DNA of 64,000 nucleotides, from contig NZ_KB235948.1 of the NCBI RefSeq assembly GCF_000332335.1, positions 389,033-453,032 of the forward strand. Reading direction: 5' to 3'. The first letter of the stretch is position 1, and each line of letters opens with the position of its first letter. Both the position numbers and the translations under genes were made by a program. Source of the stretch: Kamptonema formosum PCC 10802. Lineage in GTDB: Bacteria; Cyanobacteriota; Cyanobacteriia; Cyanobacteriales; Oscillatoriaceae. A model generated the notes under the pieces. The model was not told the DNA's origin. It did not search any database and saw only the letters and a list, made by a program, of their open reading frames with translations. Positions 1 through 10,144 of this stretch are shown in pieces.

Positions 1-1
1 G

Positions 2-616
<615 letters not shown>

Positions 617-623
617 GTCGATC

Positions 624-700
624 TTGGATTTTGGATTTTGGATTTGGGATTTTGAAGAAAATCTAAAATCTAAAATCTAAAATCTAAAATCTAAAATCTG
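624..700. repeat. Heptamer tandem repeats forming an imperfect hairpin behind the sigma gene
   Basis: The block runs from copies of GGATTTT into five copies of AAAATCT. In RNA, GGAUUUU pairs with AAAAUCU using G-U wobble, so the transcript can fold into a long A/U-rich stem 8 bases after the sigma stop. It belongs to the short tandemly repeated heptamers known from cyanobacterial spacers. A role in termination or mRNA 3'-end protection is inference. Confidence 0.75.
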
Positions 701-858
701 GTGAGTGAACCCGCCGGTCTTGGTTCGGTTTCTTCTCTCTCGCAACTGACATCAGGCTGCTAAATTAATGTTTAGAAACGTAACAGTTCCCAATTGCAGT
801 TCTTGAATCAACCCCTGTAAAGATAGAGGCGGGAGCTTTTGCCGCTAGGAGGTACAAG

Positions 859-1203
859 GTGAATCACGCATCGAATCGATCTCCAGAATTTTTTGGTGGC
901 GAGCCAGAAGTTGGCAATTTGCTGTGGCACTACGTGCAATCGATGAGCCCGGATACTGTCGCTCAGCTGTCGAGACCCACTACTTCTGAAGTGTTTCAGG
1001 TGATGGAACGGAATATTGTCGGGATGTTGGGGAACTTGCCTTCCGAACACTTCGGAATAACTGTTACCACCAGCCGCGAAAATCTCGGTCGGCTGCTGGC
1101 TTCGGCAATGATTAGCGGCTACTTCCTGCGCAACGCTGAGCAGCGAATGCACTTTGAAAAGTCGCTGCAGCATTCGGAGGCTAGCGCTTCCGAGAGTGAT
1201 TAG
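859..1203 (+). CDS. DUF760 family protein
   Basis: A 114-residue protein of the DUF760 family, which is conserved in cyanobacteria and plastid-bearing plants and has no assigned function. Family signatures are the stretch NLLWHYVQSMSPDTVAQLS, the motif VMERNIVGMLGNLPSEHF, and the segment SRENLGRLLASAMISGYFLR followed by NAEQRMHFE. The start is GTG at 859, preceded by a strong GGAGG at the right distance. There is no signal peptide or membrane segment, so it is probably soluble. It stands alone between the sigma factor and mutY on the same strand. About 240 bases separate it from the sigma gene, so it likely has its own promoter. Confidence 0.9.
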   Translation: MNHASNRSPEFFGGEPEVGNLLWHYVQSMSPDTVAQLSRPTTSEVFQVMERNIVGMLGNLPSEHFGITVTTSRENLGRLLASAMISGYFLRNAEQRMHFEKSLQHSEASASESD

Positions 1204-1242
1204 GTGCCGTCAGTCTGCAAACTGTTATAGAAAAAAGCAGCT

Positions 1243-2365
1243 TTGAAACCCCAGCACCTAAAAATCTCTGCAGGCTGTCAAGAGAGTGTGCCGAAATCTA
1301 CTGTTTGGGAGTTGCGGCAAAGGCTGCTGCAGTGGTACGCAGCAAGCGGTCGCGATTTGCCCTGGCGGCGCAGCCAAGATCCCTACAAAATCTGGGTTTC
1401 GGAGATTATGCTCCAGCAAACTCAGGTGAAGACGGTTGTGCCTTATTACCAGCGGTGGCTGGAAAAGTTTCCCACAGTCGAACATCTGGCAAATGCGGAT
1501 TTGCAGCAGGTGCTGAAAGTCTGGCAGGGGTTGGGTTACTACGCCCGCGCCCGCAACGCGCACCGGGCGTCTCAAGAAATTGTGCGGCGTTACGGGGGCG
1601 TTTTTCCCAACCGGCCCGAGGACGTGCTAGCATTGCCTGGAATTGGGCGCACGACTGCCGGCGGCATACGAGAGCGCGGCATTTAATCTGCCGGTGCCGA
1701 TTCTGGATGGCAATGTGAAGCGGATTTTGGCCCGGATCTCGGCGCTGCCTGTGCCACCGGCAAAGGCAGAAAAACAGCTGTGGCAGCTTTCGGAAACGCT
1801 TCTCGACCCAGAAAATCCGCGAGATTTCAACCAAGCGCTGATGGATTTGGGGGCGACAGTCTGCACGGCGAAAAATCCCACTTGTTTGCTTTGTCCGTGG
1901 CGGGGTAACTGTCAGGGGTATAATCTGGGTGTGCAATCTGAGTTACCCATGCGCGAAGCTGCTTCTCCTGTACCGCATAAATTTATTGGCGTTGCCGTCA
2001 TCTGGAATGGTGAGGGTAAAATTTTGATTGACCGGCGCAAGCAAAATGGTCTGCTGGGCGGGCTGTGGGAATTTCCGGGCGGCAAGGTGGAGGATGGGGA
2101 AACCATCGAAGCTTGCATTCGGCGAGAAATTCTGGAGGAGTTGGCGATTGAGGTGGAAGTGGGGGAGCATTTAGTTACGGTGGAACACGCTTACACTCAC
2201 TTCCAGGTGACGCTAAATGTTTATCACTGCCGGCACGTTGGGGGGGAGCCCCAGCCTTTGGAGTGCGATGAGATTCGCTGGGTGACGCTCGAGGAGATCG
2301 ATCAGTTTGCCTTTCCAGTGGCGAATGTGAGGATTATTGAAGCGCTGCGGCGGGATGCTCGGTGA
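1243..2365 (+). pseudogene. mutY: A/G-specific adenine glycosylase MutY, interrupted by a one-base frameshift
   Basis: MutY removes adenine mispaired with 8-oxoguanine. The first frame (1243-1686) carries the helix-hairpin-helix glycosylase N-terminus: PWRRSQDPYKIWVSEIMLQQ, WQGLGYYARARN and the hairpin LPGIGRTTAGG. The second frame (from about 1670 to 2365) resumes with SAAFNLPVPILDGNVKRILA, which holds the catalytic Asp of the LDGNVKR motif. Then come the four [4Fe-4S] cysteines (C-x6-C-x2-C-x5-C) and a C-terminal MutT-like Nudix domain (GGKVEDGE, then REILEEL). The break lies at about 1669: dropping the C there restores GGI-E-SAAFN, the normal spacing. Every domain is otherwise intact, so it is either a very recent inactivation or a sequencing error. 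The translation start is uncertain (TTG 1243 or slightly later). Confidence 0.9.
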
Positions 2366-2411
2366 TCTAGCAGCAGACAGTAAGTTTAGGACAAGGCATC
2401 TCACTTGCTAG

Positions 2412-2455
2412 TTGAGATAGGGACAGGCGAGACGCCTGTCCTACGTCCTAACCTA
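2412..2455. repeat. GGACAGGCG..CGCCTGTCC hairpin repeat
   Basis: Short inverted repeat GGACAGGCG-AGA-CGCCTGTCC followed by the tail TACGTCCTAACCTAA. The same hairpin and tail recur near 5835-5875 and 51000-51040. Hairpin-only versions occur at 47246 and near 47503. It is a dispersed intergenic element of unknown function. Confidence 0.75.
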
Positions 2456-2474
2456 AGTGGCTACTGCTATACCA

Positions 2475-2630
2475 ATTTTGGATTTTGGATGCAAGGATTT
2501 TGGATGCAAGGATTTTGGATTTTGGGATTGGGCATTGCGGCGGGAGTGGGGCAAAAACTGAAAATATTCCCCATGCCCCATGCCCCATGCCCCATGCCCC
2601 ATGCCCCATGCCCCATGCCCCATGCCCCAT
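2475..2630. repeat. Two short tandem arrays: GGATTTTGGATGCAA and CCCCATG
   Basis: 2475-2530 holds 15-base units of GGATTTTGGATGCAA, the same unit seen at 38154-38205. 2569-2630 holds about nine uninterrupted copies of the heptamer CCCCATG. They sit between the convergent 3' ends of mutY and the histidine kinase. Arrays like this are prone to slippage, so copy number probably varies between isolates. Confidence 0.85.
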
Positions 2631-2643
2631 CACCTGTGCCGTG

Positions 2644-4437
2644 TCAGGCGCGAGGGCGCTCTGGGAAGCGCGCGGTGAAAGCGGAACCAGCGCCGGGTTC
2701 GCTCTCGACGGAGATGTCGCCGCCCAGCATCTGGCACAAGCGCTGGCTGATGGCCAGCCCCAAGCCGGTGCCGCCATATTTGCGGGTGGTGGAGGCATCC
2801 GCTTGGGTGAACGCTTGGAAAATATGGTCTATCTGCTCTTGTGTCATGCCAATGCCGGTGTCTTTTACCTCAAAAACGAAGAGAGAGGCGGGTTGAAAGC
2901 TGGGGGTTGAATTTGTGCCGGTTTCCTCCCCGACAGTTTGCACGGCGACAGTTGGCGCGGGCTCTTTTTTAACGGTGAGGGAAATCGTGCCATTTTCGGT
3001 GAATTTTACCGCGTTGCCGAGCAGGTTCAGGAGTACCTGGCGCACTTTGGTGAGGTCTGAGTGCATAATCCCGATATCGGAAGCGCAGTTTACCTGCAAG
3101 GTATTGCCATTTTTCTCCACCAGCGGCTGGACAGTGGCGGCTACGTCCTTCACCAGATTTGCAACATCAATGGTTTCCAAATAGATGGTGACTTGACCGG
3201 CTTCTATCTTGGAAATGTCTAGAATATCGCTGATCATGTTCAGCAGGTGTTTGCCCGCGTTCTGAATCTTCTCAAGGTCCGGGATCAATTCGTTGACTTC
3301 CAAATCCTGCGCTTCTTCTGCGAGGATCTCGCTGTAGCCGATGATCGCGTTCAAGGGGGTGCGCAGTTCGTGGCTCATGTTCGCGAGAAACACGCTCTTA
3401 GCCCGATTAGCGGCTTCAGCTTTATAGGCGGTATTTTGCAATTCTTCTGTATACTCTGCTACCCGTTTTATCAGATGATTGAGAGAGACGGTCAGCTTGC
3501 CAATTTCATCGCGGGTGGTCACGGGTGCCTGAAGGTCAAAATTTGATTCTGCTGTCACCCGCTCAGCTACTTTAGTTGTGGCTTCTAGGGGCGCGGAGAT
3601 CGCCCAGCTCGTGTAGGATATGAGAGCGGCTGCCAGCGCAACTGACACCAGCAGGCTAATTATAATAATGCTGGTTCCGAGTGTTTCCGCACTCTCGTAG
3701 GCTTGAAAGGCCATACCGGCACGCTCGCGAAATTGGCCCGCTAGGGTGGCGGAATCGCCCGACAAGTTATTCAGCTCGGAAGCCACTTGGCTGCGGTCAA
3801 AATTTATCAGGGATTCCCGCGCTGCTTTCAGGTTTGCCTGATTGGGCTTGGGCAAGGTAACTGGCTTTAACAGGTCGTTGATTTCCTTGGAGTAGGCGGC
3901 CACCACACCGGCATAATTTTTACTCAGTGTTAGCAGCCTGGTTTTCTCTTCTTGAGTGAGGGTGGGGTTGGCGAGTGTCAAAGCGTTCAGTTCGGCCAGC
4001 TGCTGATTTATCCCCACAATATGCTCCCGCCATTGAGAAACTTCTTCCTCAAAAATCTGGGGGCTGTTTAAAACCGGCGCAAGCATATGGTTCTGGACTC
4101 TAGCCCGCAAGCCTTCTGCGGTGAGTGCTGTCAGGGTGTCGGCTGTTTTTAAAGTCGCTGTTAGTTGGTCTTTTACTTGTTCCTTATAATGACTTTCAAT
4201 GACTCTTCCCGTAATAGCGCCGGCAAGAGCTAGACCAATAGCCAGAGCCGAACCCAAGCTAATTTTCTGCCTGATTCCCAATCGCCCAAACAATTGTCTG
4301 AACCCGATTTTAGTCAAGTTGTTAGGTCGCTCCTGCGGGGCCATATCATAATTTCTTGTTTTGCTATCCGGGGAGAGTTTAGAAATTTTGGATGCCATAA
4401 ATAGTTTTCGCACGACGGTCTCAACATAGACGGGCAC
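2644..4437 (-). CDS. Membrane sensor histidine kinase (HAMP-HisKA-HATPase)
   Basis: A 597-residue sensor kinase. Transmembrane segments lie at about residues 58-80 and 253-278, enclosing a mostly helical periplasmic sensor region of about 170 residues with no recognised fold. A HAMP linker follows (about 278-330), then a short coiled coil. The dimerisation/phosphoacceptor domain has His356 in [18 protein letters not shown]. The ATPase domain has the N box ([11 protein letters not shown]), G1 (DTGIGM) and G2 ([10 protein letters not shown]). No receiver is fused, so it must act through a separate response regulator, and none is adjacent. The start is unclear: GTG at 4437, or ATG at 4398 (MASKISK), which has no good ribosome site. 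The signal is unknown. Confidence 0.88.
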   Translation of the reverse strand: MPVYVETVVRKLFMASKISKLSPDSKTRNYDMAPQERPNNLTKIGFRQLFGRLGIRQKISLGSALAIGLALAGAITGRVIESHYKEQVKDQLTATLKTADTLTALTAEGLRARVQNHMLAPVLNSPQIFEEEVSQWREHIVGINQQLAELNALTLANPTLTQEEKTRLLTLSKNYAGVVAAYSKEINDLLKPVTLPKPNQANLKAARESLINFDRSQVASELNNLSGDSATLAGQFRERAGMAFQAYESAETLGTSIIIISLLVSVALAAALISYTSWAISAPLEATTKVAERVTAESNFDLQAPVTTRDEIGKLTVSLNHLIKRVAEYTEELQNTAYKAEAANRAKSVFLANMSHELRTPLNAIIGYSEILAEEAQDLEVNELIPDLEKIQNAGKHLLNMISDILDISKIEAGQVTIYLETIDVANLVKDVAATVQPLVEKNGNTLQVNCASDIGIMHSDLTKVRQVLLNLLGNAVKFTENGTISLTVKKEPAPTVAVQTVGEETGTNSTPSFQPASLFVFEVKDTGIGMTQEQIDHIFQAFTQADASTTRKYGGTGLGLAISQRLCQMLGGDISVESEPGAGSAFTARFPERPRA

Positions 4438-5950
4438 CGAAAAATTTTAAAATTTTTCGCCCTCTCAGGAGTTCCAGTTTACCATTTCTGACCTGCCCTT
4501 GCGCTGGATTCCTAAAAGAAATTTTTTCGCGCTCTTTTCTTACCCTGATGTGCTGTTTAATGTGCCGGCTGGGCAAGCGCAAGCAGAAATTATTCTCAGT
4601 CCCGCGCTTGCAGAAATAGGTGCCCCGCTATATTTACCCATGCGCCCAACTTCGCTCCAAACGGGTGAGAGATTGGTGCTGTGCCGGCGGGCTCGGGTGC
4701 TCGCTCCCCACAGGCATTTTAAGTGAGCGAAACCCGCCCAACCACCGCTCCTTGCTGGGTGCGGGGAGTATCCGCTTTTTGCAAAGATTTTCTCCCTCAC
4801 CCGCCGTTCCCCCCCTCTCCGGGGCACCCCCCTCATTCCCCCCCTATTAAGGAAGGGAGGACGGGAGAAGATTTTTTATTCACGGCGAGGGGAGAAAAAA
4901 TCAATAATTCTGCCCTCTGCCCTTCTGGGAGAGCGGTTGGGGGTGGCGGGAGTGCAAAAATGGGACGCTCCTCGGGCACACCCATATTATTCTAGTTCAA
5001 AATGAATTTTTGGATATTACAGCTCTGGACGGCACGCCAGGAAGTCGTGGGGTGTGCGAGAGGACTGGCACTGACTGGAAAATAGGGCACAGGGCATAGG
5101 GCGTGGGGCATCATCCCATTGCGGGGGGAGTGGGGCGCGCCGCTCCGCAGGAGCCGCAAAGCTAACGCCCGCTCTCAGCTGTGCCGCCGTGGGGGATCTG
5201 CCGGTGCCGGCACCAAACACGCGCTCTGCCCCGTTCTGGATGCCAAGTGAGCGCCGGGGGTAGGGTTAAGCTTTTTCTATTTAATTCGCACTACAAAAAT
5301 CTATATTCGCCATTAGTTTATGCATGCGCTCAAATCTAGACTGGTTAGATAAATTTCAAAAAATAGGCAGATTAAAAGCATAAAAGCTTATGCCGTATCC
5401 GGTAACACCGGCATTCCACCGGCGCGATTCGGCGCTCCACAAGAGTGTTGCAATAATGGTGCTGCCGAATATTGTATCAGGAGTCAGGGGTGTGGGCCTT
5501 TGAGCGCCGGCCCCCGTACCGGTACTGAGAAACCCGGTTTCTTTAAGAAACCGGGTTTGTGGGCCATAGTTCATCCAACTGAGAACCGGTATCAATCCTT
5601 TGTGGGGGTTCAAAGCCCCCAGAGGTTGGGCAAATCATTGAGAAGAGGCAGCATTTGGGCATTTTCCAGGCAGGTTGCCGGTGGCGTCACCGGCGCTCCG
5701 CCTTTTATTCTGCCTCGCTTGGACATGCGCTATAGCAATAGACAGTCAGTTAAGGACACGCTCGATCGGAGGGAACGCCTGTCCTACGAAGTATAGGCGT
5801 AGGGCAGGCGTTCCCTCCCTGCCCTCAAGGTCTCTGGGACAGGCGAGACGCCTGTCCTACGTCCTAACCTAACTGCGACTGAGGTAGTGAGAAAGCCGAT
5901 TTCTTTAAGAACCCGGGTTTCAAAGGGCTACTTCATCCAACTGAGAACCG
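4438..5950. other. Long non-coding spacer with MITE-like and hairpin repeats
   Basis: About 1.5 kb with no convincing gene in any frame; the short open frames have no family features and atypical composition. Recognisable content: two copies of the palindrome element (about 5495-5595 and 5876-5955), and GGACAGGCG/GGCAGGCGTTCCC hairpins at about 5785-5875. The part from 4500 to 5300 shows nothing I can name. Confidence 0.6.
5495..5595. repeat. MITE-like element with GAAACCCGGTTTC palindrome, copy 1
   Basis: A central palindrome at 5527-5558 (GAAACCCGGTTTCTTT, then AAGAAACCGGGTTT) is flanked on the right by TTCATCCAACTGAGAACCGG, the reverse complement of the element's terminal sequence. The same layout is seen at 5876-5955, 29206-29302 and 45386-45472. 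Confidence 0.75.
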
Positions 5951-5955
5951 CTATA
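5876..5955. repeat. MITE-like element, degenerate copy 2, touching the Uma2 gene end
   Basis: The palindrome arms have diverged (GAAAGCCGATTTCTTT, AAGAACCCGGGTTT), but the terminal CTTCATCCAACTGAGAACCG and CTATAA are intact. The end of the element overlaps the last codons of the Uma2 gene on the minus strand, so that gene's stop region may derive from the repeat. Confidence 0.65.
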
Positions 5956-6622
5956 AATTAGCAATTTGCTGAGAGAACCATAAAGCAGCATTAATATTAT
6001 TTCCCTCATTCATACGCTCTAACATTTGCGACAGCAGCGAAATTGGCAGCCCCGACAGCACCGCAGAAGTTTCAATCTGCTGGGATCTCCCACTCTCCTG
6101 CAAGTAGAAGGCCAGCACCCGCCAACCCTTGATATCGGCTCCCCAATATTCGGGAATTCCCAACCCAGCATAAAGCTGTTTTTTCTCATCTAAATCCGTA
6201 GCTAAGGTTGTATCGGCAATTTCCCCCACTAAATCGGGCACGCGCCAATTATCCAGATTAATTCGTCCCGATTCTCCCTCCGCCCACTGTGGCGAACCTC
6301 CGCCTACATACAAAATTTTATCGGGAGCCGCCGAGCGCGAGTTGGGTTTCTCAAGCGCGCAACCGCCTAGGGAATCGACCGGCACCCCTGGCTGACGCGC
6401 AAACCAGACACCAAATACGAGGGTAAACAAATCGTTAAATCGAGCGTGGTTAATTCCTTCATTGCCCCTATCTACCCAAAGATACCCCGCGTTAAAAAAC
6501 AGCCGGACGTCTTTATCCAAATTCGTACTGTCGCGCCACGCTAAGTAATCATCCCAGGTAGCCGGTGTCCATTGGGGAGCAGCAAGAGACAAAGCGGGCG
6601 CAACAGGAGTTGTAGAAGTCAT
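5951..6622 (-). CDS. Uma2 family (DUF820) restriction-endonuclease-fold protein
   Basis: A 223-residue member of the Uma2/DUF820 family, abundant in cyanobacteria with many copies per genome. The family has a PD-(D/E)xK nuclease fold. The core appears as VPDLVGEIADTT followed by DLDEKKQLYAGLGIPEYWG, giving the Asp, Glu and Lys of a nuclease site. The N-terminal part (TWDDYLAWRDSTN, LFFNAGYLWVDRGNEG) matches the usual substrate-side region. The biological role of the family is not established; proposals include transposon-derived or defence-related nucleases. It has no operon partner. The C-terminus (WFSQQIANL) ends inside a repeat element. Confidence 0.82.
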   Translation of the reverse strand: MTSTTPVAPALSLAAPQWTPATWDDYLAWRDSTNLDKDVRLFFNAGYLWVDRGNEGINHARFNDLFTLVFGVWFARQPGVPVDSLGGCALEKPNSRSAAPDKILYVGGGSPQWAEGESGRINLDNWRVPDLVGEIADTTLATDLDEKKQLYAGLGIPEYWGADIKGWRVLAFYLQESGRSQQIETSAVLSGLPISLLSQMLERMNEGNNINAALWFSQQIANL

Positions 6623-6740
6623 ATCGATTTTGCCTTTTGGCTTTCACTAACTGTACCAGGCCGGTTGCGATGAGAGCTGATATTTTATTGTATCATTGTT
6701 TGTGGTAAAATCTTGATATTCTCTTTAAAATTAGAGAAAA

Positions 6741-6775
6741 TTAAGGGGGGTGACGCGCTTCGCGTCACCCACCCT
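6741..6775 (-). terminator. Hairpin terminator of the dehydrogenase operon
   Basis: A perfect 10 bp stem, GGGTGACGCG (6748-6757) with CGCGTCACCC (6761-6770) and a 3-base loop. It lies 17 bases past the stop of the downstream dehydrogenase. On the minus strand it is followed by C-rich, then U-rich sequence. A factor-independent terminator is likely, although the U tract is interrupted. Confidence 0.6.
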
Positions 6776-6786
6776 ACAAGGGCAGT

Positions 6787-7476
6787 TTAAATGGATGACC
6801 CGCCATCAATTACGAGCGCTTGTCCCGTCAGATTGCCGGCTTCAGGAGATGCCAGCCAAGCCACCAGCGACGCCACTTCCTCAGCAGTTGTAATCCTGCC
6901 GGTTGGAGTGTTCCGCGCTACCTCTGCTGCCGTGGTTCCCAGATCCGAGAAGCGCCCTTGTGCCATCTCCGTATCCACCCACCCCGGACAAATCGCATTG
7001 ACGGTAATGCCACGAGGGGCGAGTGCCAGCGCCAGGGCGCGAGTCAGTCCAACAACCCCGTGTTTAGCCGCGCAGTAGGCAATTTGATCGGGCACAGCAC
7101 GCAATCCCAAAATTGAGGCAATGTTAATAATGCGCCCGGTGCGATCTGGCAAAAGCGGAATGGCGGCCTTCGCGCAACGATAGGAACCGTCGAGATTCGT
7201 GGCAAGAATTGCCCGCCACAGTGTTTCATCGCCGTCCAGGGTATCGGACCCAGCTAGTCCAGCGCTATTGACTAGCACGTCCAGCTTTTCAATCTGGCGG
7301 AACAGTGCCGTAACGGAGTCTGGATCTGCCACGTCACAAGGAATAAAACGCACACCGGCCAGGGGATTTTGCGGTGCGGTCCGACCGCAAATTACGACAT
7401 CAGCGCCCAATTCCTGGAAACGTGCGGAGATCGCCCGACCAATACCTCGTGTGCCGCCAGTAACCAGTACGTTCAC
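6787..7476 (-). CDS. Short-chain dehydrogenase/reductase (SDR), second gene of pair
   Basis: A 229-residue classical SDR oxidoreductase. It has the cofactor-binding TGGTRGIG at the N-terminus, the structural NSAG motif, the catalytic Ser in INIASILG, and Tyr/Lys in YCAAKHG. The Arg/Asp pattern after beta-2 (VVICGRTAP) suggests NADPH rather than NADH. The start is GTG at 7476, overlapping the previous gene's stop (GTGA), so the two are translationally coupled. Such proteins reduce ketones or oxidise alcohols; the substrate cannot be told from sequence. FabG-like enzymes look similar, but the organisation as a pair with another SDR suggests a dedicated sugar or secondary-metabolite pathway. That last point is inference. 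Confidence 0.88.
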   Translation of the reverse strand: MNVLVTGGTRGIGRAISARFQELGADVVICGRTAPQNPLAGVRFIPCDVADPDSVTALFRQIEKLDVLVNSAGLAGSDTLDGDETLWRAILATNLDGSYRCAKAAIPLLPDRTGRIINIASILGLRAVPDQIAYCAAKHGVVGLTRALALALAPRGITVNAICPGWVDTEMAQGRFSDLGTTAAEVARNTPTGRITTAEEVASLVAWLASPEAGNLTGQALVIDGGSSI

Positions 7477-8192
7477 TGCGCCGTTCCCCCTCCATCAACC
7501 GGAATCACCGCGCCGGTCATAAAAGATGCAGCGTCGGAGGCAAGAAACGCAACCGCCCAAGCAATCTCTTCTGGTTTGCCAAAGCGTCCCAGCGGCACAG
7601 CACTTTTGTACAAATCCTCACAGGCATCGTTATAAAGATTGGGATATCGGGCAGGGAGCTCGCGGATTACTTGGCGCAACATGGCTGTGTCTGTGCTGCC
7701 GGGGGCAATACAGTTGACGCGGATGCCGTGCGGTGCCCAATCCAAGGCGGCGCTGCGCGTTAGCTGCGCCAGTGCTCCTTTTGTCAGTCCGTAGGCGGCG
7801 CTGACTCGTTTGCCAATTAAAGCTTGATCGCTGGCAATATTGACAATAGAGCCGTGCTGGCGCTGGATCATTCCAGGCAGTACGGCTTTCATCAAGACAA
7901 AGGGCGCGCGGACATTAACGGCGAAAAGGTTGTCCAGCATCTCAATGGGGGTGTCAAGGACGCTGCCAAATCCTGTGGCCCCCGCATTGTTCACCAGAAT
8001 ATCTACCTCACCAAAATCGGCAGCCCGTTCTTCAATGGCGGCGACATTGCCTAAGTCGATTTCCGGCAAGTCGAGTCCGATCACCTTGACGCCTTCAGCT
8101 TCCAGTCGGGCGACGATCGCCGCCCCGATTCCGCCTTTGTGGCCGGTGACGACCGCTGTTTTATTACTAAGTCCGGGTAAAGTCAAGCTCAC
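7473..8192 (-). CDS. Short-chain dehydrogenase/reductase (SDR), first gene of pair
   Basis: A 239-residue SDR with an unusual TGHKGGIG glycine motif. An acidic Asp after beta-2 (VIGLDLPEI) points to NAD(H) preference. NNAG, the catalytic Ser (VNIASDQAL) and YGLTKGAL supply the rest of the active site. The C-terminal segment (FMTGAVIPVDGGGTAQ) is family-typical. The start is GTG 8192 or TTG 8186; AGGAG lies 5 bases before the TTG, which favours it. It is paired with a second SDR of probably opposite cofactor preference. Together they could interconvert an alcohol by oxidation and re-reduction, for example an epimerisation; that is inference. Confidence 0.87.
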   Translation of the reverse strand: MSLTLPGLSNKTAVVTGHKGGIGAAIVARLEAEGVKVIGLDLPEIDLGNVAAIEERAADFGEVDILVNNAGATGFGSVLDTPIEMLDNLFAVNVRAPFVLMKAVLPGMIQRQHGSIVNIASDQALIGKRVSAAYGLTKGALAQLTRSAALDWAPHGIRVNCIAPGSTDTAMLRQVIRELPARYPNLYNDACEDLYKSAVPLGRFGKPEEIAWAVAFLASDAASFMTGAVIPVDGGGTAQ

Positions 8193-8741
8193 TCCTTTGC
8201 TTTTTGGCTTTTTCGGTCACTCCAAAATTTATCACAGTTAGCAGCACATTTTCTATCGACTTTGTTAAATTTTATTTAAACCTTAATTGCTACTTGAGGA
8301 GGCAGTCGCTTCGGAGTTGCGCACACCGCCACATAAGAAAACTTGGCCTATCTCAGGCGAGCCGGTAGGGCCGGTAGGGGCGGGTTTACTTAAAATGTCT
8401 CTACGAAGTAATGCGCTAACGCGCATCGCTTCGCTATCAGATGTGGGTGAACCCGCCCCTACAAACATTTTAAAGTCAGAACCTGTAGGAGCCGGTCCCC
8501 GTGCCCGCCCTGTTTCCCGGCTGTAGGGGCGGGTCCCCGTGCCCGCCCCGGAACGAGGGTATGAGGGGTAGATTTTCCCAACGTAGGACAGGCGTTCCCT
8601 CCGACCCAAAAAGTCGGGGGGGTTCTGGCGGAACTGTGCCAGTCATGCCGGTGTCCCAAACCTCTCCCGAAATCAAATCATCAAGATTATATTATAAAGT
8701 AGGCAACCGTGCCGGTCTTATGAAAAAACGAGGCCAATGAA
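8193..8741. other. Spacer between divergent genes with GC-rich inverted repeats
   Basis: No gene seen. 8480-8556 contains two copies of a sequence built on GGTCCCCGTGCCCGCCC, the second flanked by GGGGCGGG so that it can form a GGGGCGGG/CCCGCCCC stem. At about 8582, TAGGACAGGCGTTCCCTCC is a fragment of the GGACAGGCG repeat family. Promoters for the SDR operon and the DUF2157 gene must lie here, but none is clear. Confidence 0.5.
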
Positions 8742-10142
8742 ATGGTTTCAGACAAGTTTCGCCACCAGCTGCGCCAGGAAGCCAAACTCTGGCGCGCTGA
8801 GGGGCTAATTCATGAAGATTTATACCAGCAACTGTCAGAGCGCTATCAGTTTGACAGCCTGGAAACCGCTGCCAGCAACAGCTTTATTGCAGTTATCACC
8901 GGCTTGGGAGGAATCCTAATCGGCTTAGCCGCAATTACCTTCGTAGCAGCGAATTGGCAATTTTGGTCGCGGGAATTTAAAGTCGCCCTGCTCCTGAGCT
9001 TCTTTATCGGGGTGAATGCCGCCGGCTTCTATCTGTGGCGAACGCCCACCGGCACTGCGGCAAAGCGAAACGGGTGGAAACAGCGGCTGGGGCACGCATT
9101 GTTGCTGCTCGGCGCAATAATCTTGGGGGCGAATATGGCGCTGATGTCGCAGATGTTCCACATCTCTGGCTCCGCCTACGGATTGTGGCTCGTCTGGGGG
9201 CTGGGCGTGATAGCAATGGCGTACAGCCTGCGCTTTACTTCTTTGGGCGTCTTGGGAATGATTTTAATGGGTTCGGGTTACTGGCTGGGCGTGTTCGACT
9301 GGCGCTCAAAAGAAGAATTTTCCTGGCTGCAGTTGCTGGTGCAGCACATGCCGGTGGTGTCTTGTGTGCTGTTTGTGCCCCTGGCTTACTGGTGCCGGTC
9401 CCGCGCGATTTTTGCCCTAGCTGCGATTGGGACAGTCTTTTCCCTGGAAACCTCTCTTTTCCAAGGTTCTAGTGTGTCACCGGCTTGGATTGCCGCCATT
9501 GCCTGCGCCCTCCCACCGGCTCTGCTTTGGGGCTATGACGACACCCTTTGGCCAAACATTCACAGCCGGCTCTTTCAGTCTCTCGCCCGAAATCTGGCGC
9601 TGTGGTTTCTCGGCGGAATGTTTTATTTTTGCTCCTTCCGGTGGTGGGAAAACGCTTCCAGCCAGCAACTTGAAGCTGCAGCGCTGCTCAGCTGGATTCC
9701 CCTGCTCGACGTGGCGCTGCTTGGCGGTTTGACAGTTTGGGAATGGCTATATCTAGCGCGTCAGGGAAGAAAACACCCATCCCGCAGGGGAGTCGATCTC
9801 ACCACCAACACCATTGCCTGCTTTATTGCAGTCAGCGCCCTAATTCCCCTCTGGCATTTCAGTTTCAGTCCCATTCCCCTGCTGGCTATTTTTGCCTTCA
9901 ACGCCCTGCTGTTTCTCTTAGCTGCCGGCTTGATTCGGGAAGGGCTGGCGCTGGGGAATCGCGGCACGTTTTGGGGCGGCATGCTGCTGTTAGTCCTGCA
10001 AATTATCAGCCGGATGCTGGAGTACGACACCGGCTTGCTGTTCAAAGCCTTTGTCTTTTTCCTGTGCGGCATTGGCGCGATTGCCGCCGGCTTGGTGTTT
10101 GAGCGCTACTCCTCTACTTTAACCCCTTCTCAGGAGAATTAG
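8742..10142 (+). CDS. DUF2157 domain integral membrane protein
   Basis: A 466-residue protein with a soluble N-terminal helical region of about 45 residues (KFRHQLRQEAKLWRAEGLIH), typical of DUF2157. It is followed by a dozen or so hydrophobic segments, starting with SNSFIAVITGLGGILIGLAA. The middle contains GHALLLLGAIILGANMALMS, the conserved core of the family. Function is unknown; the family is predicted to be a plasma-membrane protein. The next gene begins 2 bases after its stop with its ribosome site inside this gene. The DUF2157/GDYXXLXY pairing is recurrent in bacteria, so the products probably work together. Confidence 0.87.
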   Translation: MVSDKFRHQLRQEAKLWRAEGLIHEDLYQQLSERYQFDSLETAASNSFIAVITGLGGILIGLAAITFVAANWQFWSREFKVALLLSFFIGVNAAGFYLWRTPTGTAAKRNGWKQRLGHALLLLGAIILGANMALMSQMFHISGSAYGLWLVWGLGVIAMAYSLRFTSLGVLGMILMGSGYWLGVFDWRSKEEFSWLQLLVQHMPVVSCVLFVPLAYWCRSRAIFALAAIGTVFSLETSLFQGSSVSPAWIAAIACALPPALLWGYDDTLWPNIHSRLFQSLARNLALWFLGGMFYFCSFRWWENASSQQLEAAALLSWIPLLDVALLGGLTVWEWLYLARQGRKHPSRRGVDLTTNTIACFIAVSALIPLWHFSFSPIPLLAIFAFNALLFLLAAGLIREGLALGNRGTFWGGMLLLVLQIISRMLEYDTGLLFKAFVFFLCGIGAIAAGLVFERYSSTLTPSQEN

Positions 10143-10144
10143 CT

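Noticed and set aside
1406-1936. Minus-strand open frames across mutY
   Set aside because: Rich in Arg/Pro/Ser with no domain pattern; antisense to conserved MutY motifs.
5951-6622. Uma2 gene as part of a defence island
   Set aside because: No restriction, toxin or other defence gene is near; neighbours are a kinase and dehydrogenases.
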